A stretch of DNA of 64,000 nucleotides, from contig DAOPYN010000005.1 of the NCBI GenBank assembly GCA_035352895.1, forward strand, positions 1 to 64,000, in the 5' to 3' direction. A program made the position numbers and the translations under genes. Below, in pieces: positions 42,909 to 51,095 of this stretch (position 1 is the stretch's first letter; each line of letters opens with the position of its first letter). The DNA is from UBA5070 sp035352895. Its GTDB lineage: Bacteria; Fibrobacterota; Fibrobacteria; UBA5070. The notes below the pieces were generated by a model. It worked only from the letters and a program-made list of their open reading frames with translations, was not told the origin of the DNA and did no database searches.

Positions 42909-44543
42909 ATGGAGCACGATGTCCCGCCTCTGACATTCGAGCAGGTGTGTCGCTACCTCTACTGCCCTCGCCAATTCCACTTGGCCCTCACCGCCAGCGA
43001 GGCGGACCTTCGGGCGTGGCGCGAAAGGCCTTCGGAAGACGACGACCCACCCCCATGGCCGGTCTTGGATGCACCGCTCCGGCAGCTTGATATTTCCGGA
43101 TCCCCGCTGGGGCTTTCGGGCGATCTGACCGTGGTCGATCTGGGTGGCAGGGTTTCGCCGGTGCTGTGGCGCGGGAATCCTCCGGATTCCATGGACCTTT
43201 GGCCAAACCAGGAGGTCGAAGCCGCCATCGCCTGTGAACTGGTTCGCGAGCATGAAGGCGATGCGGGACCTTGCCTGGTCCTGTTCCGTGGCGAGGATTC
43301 TCCACGACAATTTCTGCCGGAAAGGGGGTCGGATCCCTCATGGCGCCCCGCTTTGGAGGGCGCCTTGGCCTGCGCCTGCGGAGACAAGCCTCCTCAGCCG
43401 TTGGATGGAGGCGACTCAAGGTGCGGAAATTGCGCCCTGCTTGGGCTTTGTCTTCCCGATGAAACCTCCCTGTTGGGCGCCCGTCCAGCTGGCAAGTCGA
43501 TGCGATGCATGACCCCGCGTGACGATGTCCTTCCCTTGCATATCCAGACCCAAGGAGCGCGCGTCCAGAGATCCGGGGAGGTGCTGGAGATCACCAAGGG
43601 AGGCAAGGAACTGGCAAGCGTCCCGATCAAGGACATCGCGCAGGTGATCCTTCACGGAAACATCCAGATCACCACGCAGGCCATGAACTTCCTGCTCAAC
43701 CAGGGGATTCCCGTGACCCACCTCAGTACCGGAGGCTGGTTCTACGGGATTTCCCATGGCTTGGATGGGGGAAATCTGGAGACGCGCAGGTCCCAATACC
43801 GGCTCACCGAAGATCCAATCCGATGTTTGGAAATGTCCAGACCGTTCATCGAAGGAAAGATCGCCAACCAGCGGACCCAGTTGCGCCGCAATGGCAAAAT
43901 GGTACCTGATCGCGTCCTCTCGGACATGGCCAAGCTGGAAACGCAGTGCCAGGACGCGACCACAACGGATCAATTGCGAGGTCTGGAGGGGCTGGCAGCC
44001 CACCTCTACTTTTCCCACTTCGTGGCCATGCTCAGGCCTCGTGTGGGCGTATGGTCTTCGGAGGAAGGGTTGCGATTGGAGATGGAGGGAAGGAACCGCA
44101 GGCCTCCGCGTGATCCAGTCAATGCGCTCCTCAGTTACGCATATGGAGTTCTGGTGCGGGAATGCACGGTGGCTTGTGCGGGTGTTGGGTTGGATCCCAT
44201 GGCAGGGTTCTTTCACGTGCCGCGGCCGGGGCGGCCATCGCTGGCTTTGGACCTGATGGAAGAGTTTCGTCCTGTGGCAGCCGACAGTGCGGTGATCACC
44301 GCCATCAACACCGGCATGGTGGGACCGTCGGATTTCCGGCAGGTGGGTGATGCCTGCTGGCTTGCGTCATCCGGGAAAAAGGCCCTTCTCCAGGCTTGGG
44401 AAAACAGGCTCGACCAACTCGCGACCCACCCACTCTTTGATTACCGCTGTTCGCTGCGACGGATCATCCGACTGCAAGCGCGAATGTTGGCCAAGCGTTT
44501 TTTGGGGGAGACCGGAGCTTATGTTCCGTACCGGATCCGATGA
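42909..44543 (+). CDS. cas4-cas1: Cas4-Cas1 fusion (CRISPR adaptation)
   Basis: A 544-residue fusion. Residues 1-190 are Cas4-like with one N-terminal cluster cysteine (YLYCPRQF) and three at the end of the domain (CGNCALLGLC), fitting a 4Fe-4S cluster. The nuclease motif looks lost: the usual E-x-K is replaced by VLWRG. Residues 200-544 are Cas1 with the integrase metal ligands E360 (GLEGLAAHLYF), H436 (GFFHVPRPGRP) and D448 (ALDLMEEFRP). Such fusions are typical of type I-G (I-U). The ATG lies 73 nt after csx20, the largest gap in the operon, so a second promoter is possible. The stop overlaps cas2. Confidence 0.92.
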   Translation: MEHDVPPLTFEQVCRYLYCPRQFHLALTASEADLRAWRERPSEDDDPPPWPVLDAPLRQLDISGSPLGLSGDLTVVDLGGRVSPVLWRGNPPDSMDLWPNQEVEAAIACELVREHEGDAGPCLVLFRGEDSPRQFLPERGSDPSWRPALEGALACACGDKPPQPLDGGDSRCGNCALLGLCLPDETSLLGARPAGKSMRCMTPRDDVLPLHIQTQGARVQRSGEVLEITKGGKELASVPIKDIAQVILHGNIQITTQAMNFLLNQGIPVTHLSTGGWFYGISHGLDGGNLETRRSQYRLTEDPIRCLEMSRPFIEGKIANQRTQLRRNGKMVPDRVLSDMAKLETQCQDATTTDQLRGLEGLAAHLYFSHFVAMLRPRVGVWSSEEGLRLEMEGRNRRPPRDPVNALLSYAYGVLVRECTVACAGVGLDPMAGFFHVPRPGRPSLALDLMEEFRPVAADSAVITAINTGMVGPSDFRQVGDACWLASSGKKALLQAWENRLDQLATHPLFDYRCSLRRIIRLQARMLAKRFLGETGAYVPYRIR

Positions 44544-44830
44544 GTCGCCGTCGATTCCTGGTGGCGTGGGATGTTGCCGATTCCAAGAGGTTGCGGGCGG
44601 TGCGTCGGTGTGCCGAGGATTTTGGCCACCCATTGCAGAAAAGCGTATTCCTGTGTGATTTGAAGCGGGAGGAGGCGGCACGGTTTCGATTGCGGTTGGG
44701 GAAGATCCTCAAGCCCAGCCAGGATCAGGTGGTATTCTTGGATCTTGGACCCGACCAGCGCGACCCGGCGGACTACCTGACCGTCTTGGGGCTCGCGGTC
44801 TCCTTGCCAGAACGGATCGTGGTGGTTTGA
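44540..44830 (+). CDS. cas2: CRISPR adaptation protein Cas2
   Basis: A 96-residue ferredoxin-fold protein. The first strand RRFLVAWDVAD carries the conserved aspartate, followed by LRAVRRCAEDFGHPLQKSVFLCDL, the Cas2 helix and second strand. It forms the Cas1-Cas2 integration complex. Its start overlaps the cas1 stop as ATGA, and the CRISPR array begins 173 nt downstream. Confidence 0.93.
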   Translation: MSRRRFLVAWDVADSKRLRAVRRCAEDFGHPLQKSVFLCDLKREEAARFRLRLGKILKPSQDQVVFLDLGPDQRDPADYLTVLGLAVSLPERIVVV

Positions 44831-45003
44831 TGTGCGGGAGGTGTTTGTCACGCGAGTCCGTGCTAACCGCCCGAAGTCCTGGAAAGTTCAGGACTTGCGA
44901 GGGTTCAGGGCTGTTTCTGGAATTTTCTGGCGCCAAGGAGCGGGGCACCCTCCCGTATTCAGGCGCGCAAGTGCCCAAACGATGCTAACTTACGAAGACT
45001 ACG
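44831..45003 (+). promoter_or_regulatory. CRISPR leader
   Basis: This 173-nt segment between cas2 and the first repeat holds no convincing gene. It contains a perfect 8-bp hairpin, AAGTCCTG/CAGGACTT (44874-44881 with 44889-44896). Leader polarity is supported by the degenerate repeat at the opposite end of the array. No clear promoter boxes were found. Confidence 0.65.
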
Positions 45004-45324
45004 GATTCTCGGCTGGATTCAGTCGAGCACAATTGAGACGTTGATCTGCTCGTACTGCCAGATCCACCCGTCGCGCGATTCTCGGCTGGATTCAGTCGAG
45101 CACAATTGAGACCCATGAATTTCGCCGCCAAGAATTTTGCCGCCATGATTCTCGGCTGGATTCAGTCGAGCACAATTGAGACGAACTCACCAAGGTTGGA
45201 TGCGTTCACAGAACCATGATTCTCGGCTGGATTCAGTCGAGCACAATTGAGAGGAGCCAAACCCGGAGCTGATCCCAGAGCCGATCCCAATTCTCGACAG
45301 GTTCCTGTCGAGCACAATTCAGGC
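45004..45324 (+). CRISPR. CRISPR array: four repeats plus one degenerate terminal repeat, four spacers
   Basis: The 36-nt repeat begins GATTCTCGGCTG and ends CACAATTGAGAC, with an internal hairpin CTCGGCTG/CAGTCGAG. Repeats lie at 45004-45039, 45077-45112, 45147-45182 and 45218-45253 (last base changed from C to G). A fifth, degenerate copy at 45289-45324 has eight mismatches but forms a perfect CTCGACAG/CTGTCGAG stem. Spacers are 37, 34, 35 and 35 nt. Divergence at the cas2-distal end marks it as the old end. Confidence 0.95.
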
Positions 45325-45405
45325 GGGAGCCGTTCCTGGTTTGACGGGCGTTCTATGCTGCCCTACCAGGGCGTCTTTGCGAAGGGAGCTACCTTGGAGG
45401 TCCCT

Positions 45406-46572
45406 ATGACCATCGAAGCCATTCCGTCCGTTCGCGTCGACGACCGCGAGATCCTGCTTCTGGGCACCGCCCACGTGTCGGCCGAATCCGTCCAGCAGGT
45501 GGAGGCCGCCATCCGCGAGACCGCCCCCGACTGCGTGTGCGTGGAGCTGGACGAAAAGCGTCTGAAGGCCTTGTCCGATCCCGACGCGTGGAAGAGGTTG
45601 GATCTGTTCACGGTGATCCGCCAGGGGCAGTTTTCCACGCTCATCGCCAACATCCTGTTGTCCAGCCACCAGAAGCGCATGGGGCTGCAGACCGGGGTGA
45701 AGCCGGGTGCGGAGCTCCACAAGGCGGTGACCACCGCCCAGGAGCTGGGGATTCCGGTGGTGCTGGTGGATCGCGAGATCAAGACCACCCTGCGGCGGGT
45801 ATGGAGTCTCACTCCGTGGTGGCGGCGGTTCAAGCTGGCCGGGGGCCTTCTGGAGAGCATCTTCGAGACGGAAAAGGTCACGGAGGAAGACCTGGGGAAC
45901 CTGCGCGAACAGGACACGCTGAGCTCCATGATGGACGAGATGGGCAAGGAGTTTCCGGAGGTCCGGCAGGTGATGCTGGACGAGCGGGACCACTTCATGG
46001 TGGGGCGTATCCGCCAGGCTCCGGGAAAGCGGGTTCTGGCCGTGATCGGGGCCGGGCACCGTCAAGGCATGACGCGCCTTCTGGAAACCGGCCAAGCAAC
46101 CCGCAGCGAAGCCGAGATCGGGGTGGTCCCGGCGGCCTCCAAGATCTGGGCATGGCTGGGCTGGGGCACCACTGCCGTGATCCTGGCCGCCCTGGTCTGG
46201 ATCGGATTCGACAAGGGCGCCGCCCAGATGGGCCAGAGTGCCTTGATCTGGGCGCTTTCCACTGCCATCCCGGCCGCGTTGGGCACTTTGCTTGCCTTTG
46301 GCCATCCGCTGACCATCCTGGCGGCGTTCCTTTCCGCTCCCATCACCACCTTGGTTCCGGTGCTGGGAGTGGGGCACGTGACCGCACTGGTCCAGACCTG
46401 GTTGGTGCCGCCGCGGGTGGAGGAAATGGAAGACGTCACCGACGACCTCTCCCATTTCCGCAAGTGGTGGTCCAACCGCCTGTTGCGGATCGTGCTGTGC
46501 TTCTTGCTTCCCGGCCTGCCCACCACGATCGGGATGGCTTTGGGCGGCTGGCACCTCTTCAAGAACATCTGA
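45406..46572 (+). CDS. TraB/PrgY-family membrane protein
   Basis: A 388-residue protein. The N-terminal 210 residues are the TraB domain with the family motif LLLGTAHVSAESV, VCVELDEKRLKAL and a VIGAGHRQGM block with the second conserved His. The C-terminus has about four membrane helices. PrgY/TraB relatives inhibit or degrade peptide pheromones in Enterococcus; most bacterial members are uncharacterised. TGGAGG precedes the ATG by 5 nt. It starts 81 nt after the CRISPR array but is probably unrelated to it. Confidence 0.88.
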   Translation: MTIEAIPSVRVDDREILLLGTAHVSAESVQQVEAAIRETAPDCVCVELDEKRLKALSDPDAWKRLDLFTVIRQGQFSTLIANILLSSHQKRMGLQTGVKPGAELHKAVTTAQELGIPVVLVDREIKTTLRRVWSLTPWWRRFKLAGGLLESIFETEKVTEEDLGNLREQDTLSSMMDEMGKEFPEVRQVMLDERDHFMVGRIRQAPGKRVLAVIGAGHRQGMTRLLETGQATRSEAEIGVVPAASKIWAWLGWGTTAVILAALVWIGFDKGAAQMGQSALIWALSTAIPAALGTLLAFGHPLTILAAFLSAPITTLVPVLGVGHVTALVQTWLVPPRVEEMEDVTDDLSHFRKWWSNRLLRIVLCFLLPGLPTTIGMALGGWHLFKNI

Positions 46573-46576
46573 TCAA

Positions 46577-46618
46577 CGCCCCTGTAGGGATCGGGCATGC
46601 CCGATCCCTACAGGGGCG
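46577..46618. terminator. 42-bp perfect palindrome between convergent genes
   Basis: CGCCCCTGTAGGGATCGGGCA (46577-46597) is the exact reverse complement of the next 21 nt, with no loop bases. It lies between the TraB stop and the Rieske gene end, and supplies that gene's TAG. It probably ends both transcripts, although there is no T-run. It may also be a member of a dispersed GGGATCGGGC-type intergenic repeat. Confidence 0.75.
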
Positions 46619-46958
46619 GGATGCTGACCAGGGAATCCTGGCCGTCCTCCACCAATTCGTAGGCGATCAGTGGATGGCCCGCACAGGGCCCGTGGACGCA
46701 CAGTCCGTCGTCGGGCCGGAACAGGGCCCCGTGGACCTTGCATTGGATCATTTTCAGGTCGGGATTCCAGAAATCGGCGTCTCCCGCGTCCAATTCCACC
46801 GTCCAATGGCGGCATTGGTTGCGAAAGGCCCTCAATCCGGCGGCGGTGCGCAGGACAAATCCTTGGGCGTCGGAATCCGGCAAGGGGAAGGTCCTGGACT
46901 CGCCGAGGGCAAGACTTGCCGTCGCGTGGATGCGAACAGTGTTAGAATCGGATTTCAT
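46608..46958 (-). CDS. Rieske [2Fe-2S] domain protein
   Basis: A 116-residue single-domain protein with the two cluster motifs CRHWTVEL (C-x-H) and IQCKVHGALF (C-x2-H), then LCVHGPCAGHPL, as in NirD or dioxygenase ferredoxin components. No transmembrane segment is seen, so it is likely a soluble electron carrier. The start MKSDSNTV is chosen by family length. The last codons and the stop lie inside the 42-bp palindrome, so the C-terminus may have been set by insertion of that element. Confidence 0.82.
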   Translation of the reverse strand: MKSDSNTVRIHATASLALGESRTFPLPDSDAQGFVLRTAAGLRAFRNQCRHWTVELDAGDADFWNPDLKMIQCKVHGALFRPDDGLCVHGPCAGHPLIAYELVEDGQDSLVSIPPL

Positions 46959-47042
46959 GGGCTTACCTGCCAGTGGTATCTTTCGAAGGAAGATCCAAAA
47001 TTCCTGGCTCGGACGACCCGAGAAGATGGAAGGGGAGAGTCG

Positions 47043-48749
47043 GTGGCGGTGAAACTCGGCGAAATGATGGTGGAAAGCGGACTGATCTCCAAGGAGCAGC
47101 TGCTTCTCGCCCTCAAGAGCCAACGAGCCAATGGCGGAAAGCTCGGGGAGAACCTGGTGCGGGTGGGGGCCTTCCTGGACGAGGAAGAGATCGCCTCGTT
47201 CGTGGCCAAGCAGATGAATCTGGGGCACATCACCATATCGGACATCGAACTGGACGAGGAGACCGTGCGCCTGATCCCCCAGGATCTGGCCATGAAGTAC
47301 GGGGTGATCGTGGTCAGCCGCACCAACAAGGTGCTCACGGTGGCCACCTCCGACCCAAAGAACGTCTACGTGCTGGACGCCATCAAGTTCATCACGGGTT
47401 GCACCGTGAAACCGGTGGTGGCGGCGGAAAACCAGATCCGGGGCTGTCTGGAGAAATACTTCGCCGCTTCCATGCAAAAGGAGATGGCCGACATCATCGG
47501 GGCCGTCGGCGACGACATGGAGGTGGTCCGCGAGAGCAACGACGACGCCGAAGCCGCCAACGCCCTGGCCGCGGTGGACGACGCCCCCCTGGTGAAGCTC
47601 GTCAACAAGATCCTCATCGACGCCATCCGCATACGCGCCTCGGACATCCACGTGGAGATCTACGAGAAGGTCATGCGCGTGCGCTACCGCGTGGATGGCA
47701 CCCTGCGCGAGATCAGCACGCTGCCCTTCAAGCTGCGCCACGCGATCATCTCCCGCATCAAGATCATGGCCAACCTGGACATCTCCGAGCGGCGGCTGCC
47801 CCAGGACGGTCGCATCAAGCTCAAGACCCCATCGGGAAAAATGGTGGATCTTCGCGTCAACAGCCTTCCCTGCATCTTCGGCGAGAAGGTGGTGATGCGC
47901 ATCCTGGACCAGTCCAACCTCCAGCTGGACCTGGTGAAGCTGGGCCTGCACGAGCGCGGGTTGCGCGACTTGCAGGAGGCCATCGACGCGCCCTTCGGGA
48001 TGATCCTGGTGACCGGACCCACCGGATCGGGCAAGTCCACCACCCTGTATTCGGCCATGTCCACGATCAACGACGTGGGGATCAACATCATGACCGCCGA
48101 GGATCCCGTGGAATACAACCTCCACGGCATCAACCAGGTGCAGATGCACTCGGAAATCGGCCTCACCTTCGCGGCGGCCCTGCGCGCCTTCCTGCGCCAG
48201 GACCCGGACGTGATCATGGTGGGCGAGATGCGCGACCTGGAGACCGCCGAGATCGGTGTCAAGGCCGCGTTGACCGGACACCTTGTGCTTTCCACCCTCC
48301 ACACCAACGATGCTCCCAGCACCATCAACCGTCTGGTGGACATGGGCATCGAGCCGTTCCTGGTGGCCAGTTCCTGCCGACTCATCATCGCCCAGCGGCT
48401 GGTGCGCAAGATCTGCCCTGACTGCAAGATGCCCGATCCCGAGAGCAAGACCCCGGCGCTGCAGCGCCTGTTGCGCGTGGACGACGAATCGTTCGCGCGG
48501 CTGGAGCCCATGAAGGGCCGAGGCTGCGACACCTGCGGTGGATCCGGCTACAAGGGACGCCAGGGCGTGTACGAGATCATGCCCATCAGCCCCGCCATCA
48601 AGCAGCTCATCATCGATCGCGCGAGCATCGAGGACATCCGCCAGGCGGCGGTTTCCGACGGCGTCCTCACGCTGCGTGCGGCCGCGCTCAAACTCCTGAT
48701 GGAAGGTCAGACGACCGCGCAGGAAGTCATCCGTTCCACAGACACCTGA
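47043..48749 (+). CDS. pilB: Type IV pilus extension ATPase PilB
   Basis: A 568-residue hexameric secretion ATPase driving pilus assembly. It has an N-terminal MshE-type domain (MMVESGLISKEQLLLALKSQ), a linker domain with DIHVEIYEKVMRVRYRVDG, Walker A GPTGSGKSTTLYSAM, Asp box MTAEDPVEYNLHG, Walker B DVIMVGEMRD, the His box STLHTNDAP, and a C-terminal zinc site (CPDC and CDTCGGSGY). GTG at 47043 is chosen because GGGGAG lies about 6 nt upstream; GTG 47049 is possible. It heads pilB-pilT-pilC. Confidence 0.94.
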   Translation: MAVKLGEMMVESGLISKEQLLLALKSQRANGGKLGENLVRVGAFLDEEEIASFVAKQMNLGHITISDIELDEETVRLIPQDLAMKYGVIVVSRTNKVLTVATSDPKNVYVLDAIKFITGCTVKPVVAAENQIRGCLEKYFAASMQKEMADIIGAVGDDMEVVRESNDDAEAANALAAVDDAPLVKLVNKILIDAIRIRASDIHVEIYEKVMRVRYRVDGTLREISTLPFKLRHAIISRIKIMANLDISERRLPQDGRIKLKTPSGKMVDLRVNSLPCIFGEKVVMRILDQSNLQLDLVKLGLHERGLRDLQEAIDAPFGMILVTGPTGSGKSTTLYSAMSTINDVGINIMTAEDPVEYNLHGINQVQMHSEIGLTFAAALRAFLRQDPDVIMVGEMRDLETAEIGVKAALTGHLVLSTLHTNDAPSTINRLVDMGIEPFLVASSCRLIIAQRLVRKICPDCKMPDPESKTPALQRLLRVDDESFARLEPMKGRGCDTCGGSGYKGRQGVYEIMPISPAIKQLIIDRASIEDIRQAAVSDGVLTLRAAALKLLMEGQTTAQEVIRSTDT

Positions 48750-48769
48750 CGATTCCCCCCGGAGCGACC

Positions 48770-49882
48770 ATGGTCAACGTACTCGAGCTCATCACGAAAA
48801 TGATCGAATGGAAGGCCTCCGACCTCCACATCACGGTCAATTCGCCTCCCATGCTGCGCGTCGACGGCGGTCTGCGCCCCTTCGACAACCATCCTCTCAC
48901 CCCCGAAGAGGCCCAGCAGGTCTGCTACAGCGTGATGAAGGAGGAGCAGAAGAAGAAGTTCGAGGACTTCGATCTGGACAAGGAGCGGGGCCGCCAGGTG
49001 GACTTCTCCTTCGGGATCCGCCACCAGCTCTCCGACGGCCGTCCCTTCGAAGCGCGTTTCCGCGCCAACGTGTTCATGCAGCGCGGCAACACCGCGATGG
49101 TGATGCGGCACATCCCCACGGAGATCCGCGGCTTCGAGGACCTCGGATTGCCCCGCATCACCGGCGAGTTCTGCGATCGGGCGCGGGGACTGATCCTGGT
49201 GACGGGCCCCACGGGTTCGGGAAAGTCCACTTCGCTGGCCGCCATGATCGACAAGATCAACACCGAGCGCAACGAGCACATCCTCACCATCGAGGATCCG
49301 ATCGAGTTCGTGCACAAGCACAAGCGATGCATCGTCAACCAGCGCGAGGTCTATTCGGACACGGCAAGCTTCACCCAGGCCCTGAAGGTGGCGCTGCGCC
49401 AGGACCCGGACGTGGTGCTCCTGGGCGAAATGCGCGACAGGGAAACCGTGGAGATCGGTCTGCAGATCGCGGAAACCGGCCACCTCACGTTCGCCACCCT
49501 GCACACCAACTCCGCTCCGCAGACCATCAACCGCATCATCGACATGTTCCAGCAGGGCGAGCGCGACGCGGTCCGCGGCCAGCTGGCCTTCGTGCTGGAG
49601 GGAGTGATCTGCCAACAGCTGATCCCCAAGATCGGCGGTGGACGCGTCGTGGCCACCGAGGTCCTGAACGTGACCCCGGCCATCCGGTCCTTGATCCGCG
49701 ACGACAAGCTCCACCAGGTCCAGGGCATCATGGAGGTGAGCCAGAAGTACGGCATGCAGACGCTGAACATGGACCTGGCCAAGCTCGTGATCGGGCGGAA
49801 GATCACAAAGGACGACGCAATCATGTACTCTTCAGATCCGGAACAGCTGGACAAGTTCATCTCGGGCAACTTCCGCCTCTGA
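48770..49882 (+). CDS. pilT: Type IV pilus retraction ATPase PilT
   Basis: A 370-residue twitching ATPase that depolymerises pili. Motifs are KASDLHITVNSPPMLRVDG at the N-terminus, Walker A GPTGSGKSTSLAAM, Asp box IEDPIEFVH, Walker B VVLLGEMRD, TLHTNSAPQTINRI, and the PilT C-terminal signature with AIRSLIRDDKLHQVQGIM. GGAGCGACC precedes the ATG, 20 nt after pilB. Confidence 0.95.
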   Translation: MVNVLELITKMIEWKASDLHITVNSPPMLRVDGGLRPFDNHPLTPEEAQQVCYSVMKEEQKKKFEDFDLDKERGRQVDFSFGIRHQLSDGRPFEARFRANVFMQRGNTAMVMRHIPTEIRGFEDLGLPRITGEFCDRARGLILVTGPTGSGKSTSLAAMIDKINTERNEHILTIEDPIEFVHKHKRCIVNQREVYSDTASFTQALKVALRQDPDVVLLGEMRDRETVEIGLQIAETGHLTFATLHTNSAPQTINRIIDMFQQGERDAVRGQLAFVLEGVICQQLIPKIGGGRVVATEVLNVTPAIRSLIRDDKLHQVQGIMEVSQKYGMQTLNMDLAKLVIGRKITKDDAIMYSSDPEQLDKFISGNFRL

Positions 49883-49895
49883 TCGGAGCGACATC

Positions 49896-51095
49896 ATGGC
49901 AAAATTCGTCTACAAGGGAAAATCGATCGCCGGCAAGGCCGTGGAAGGCGAGATCGAGGCCGAGAACCAGCAAGCCGCCGAGGCTCTGGTCAAGAAGCGC
50001 CGCATCAAGGACGTGACCATCCGCCGCAGCGCATCCAAGGGCTTCCAGTTCGGGACAGGCATCGGCCTGAAGGACTTGTCGCGGTTCACTCGCCAGTTCT
50101 CGGCGATGAACCAGGCGGGCTTGCCTCTCATCCAATGCCTGGACATCCTTTCGGAGCAGACGGAGAACAAGAATCTGGCCACCCGCATCCGCAAGATCTC
50201 CACCGACATCCAGGGTGGCGGAACGTTGGCCGAGTCCATGGAAAAGCACAAGCCCGTCTTCACCGAGCTGTATTGCCAGATGGTCCGCGCCGGCGAGGCT
50301 GGCGGTATCCTGGACACCATCCTGGCGCGACTGGCCGACTACCAGGAAGCTGCCGAGGCCTTGCGCCGCAAGGTGAAGGGCGCCCTCACCTATCCCGTGA
50401 TGGTGGCCGTGGTCGCCGCCGGCGCGGTGGTGGCCCTCATGACCCTCGTGGTGCCCGTGTTCGCCAACATGTTCAAGGACATGGGCGGAACCCTACCCGC
50501 GCCCACCCGGATGGTGATGTCCGTCTCCGACTTCCTCAAGGGAAACATCTGGTGGATGCTCATCCTGGTGGTCGGTTCCGTGGTCGGGCTCACGCAGGGC
50601 ATCAAGCGCAGTCCCAAGTTCAAGTTCTTCTGGGACGGTCTGATGCTGAAGTTGCCCTTGTTCGGCGATCTGCAGCGCAAGAGCGCCGTGGCGCGATTCT
50701 GCCGGACCCTGGGAACCCTCCTTTCTTCGGGTGTGCCGATCATCGACGCGTTGACCGTGACCGCCAAGACTTCCGGCAACGTGGTCCTGGAGGCGGGCAT
50801 CTTCCGCACGGTCGAAGCCATCTCCGGCGGTCAATCCATCGCCGAGCCTCTCAAGGCCACGGGAGTGTTCCCCCCCATGGTCATCCAGATGATCGCGGTC
50901 GGTGAGCGGACGGGCGGGCTCTCCGACATGCTCACTCGTGTTTCCGACTTCTACGACACCGAGGTGGAAGCCGCGGTGGAGGCACTCACCTCCATGCTGG
51001 AGCCTCTGGTGATCGTGGTCCTGGGTGGCGTCATCGGCGCGGTCATGATCGCCATGTACCTGCCCATGTTCGAAATGGCTGGCAGCATCAAGTGA
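49896..51095 (+). CDS. pilC: Type IV pilus inner-membrane platform protein PilC
   Basis: A 399-residue T2SF-family protein with two cytoplasmic repeats and three membrane helices. Repeat 1 has FTRQFSAMNQAGLPLIQCLDIL; repeat 2 has FCRTLGTLLSSGVPIIDALTV; the last helix is PLVIVVLGGVIGAVMIAMYLP. It transmits the PilB/PilT motor force to the pilus. CGGAGCG precedes the ATG, 13 nt after pilT, and the stop overlaps the kinase start as GTGA. Confidence 0.95.
   Translation: MAKFVYKGKSIAGKAVEGEIEAENQQAAEALVKKRRIKDVTIRRSASKGFQFGTGIGLKDLSRFTRQFSAMNQAGLPLIQCLDILSEQTENKNLATRIRKISTDIQGGGTLAESMEKHKPVFTELYCQMVRAGEAGGILDTILARLADYQEAAEALRRKVKGALTYPVMVAVVAAGAVVALMTLVVPVFANMFKDMGGTLPAPTRMVMSVSDFLKGNIWWMLILVVGSVVGLTQGIKRSPKFKFFWDGLMLKLPLFGDLQRKSAVARFCRTLGTLLSSGVPIIDALTVTAKTSGNVVLEAGIFRTVEAISGGQSIAEPLKATGVFPPMVIQMIAVGERTGGLSDMLTRVSDFYDTEVEAAVEALTSMLEPLVIVVLGGVIGAVMIAMYLPMFEMAGSIK

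Noticed and set aside
44832..45044. Small reading frame from the end of cas2 into the first CRISPR repeat
   Set aside because: It runs into the repeat, has no ribosome site and no recognisable sequence; the stretch is better explained as leader.
45113..45146. Spacer 2 as a degenerate repeat, because it contains a doubled GCCGCCA motif
   Set aside because: The internal doubling does not resemble the 36-nt repeat, and the flanking repeats are exact, so it is a normal 34-nt spacer.
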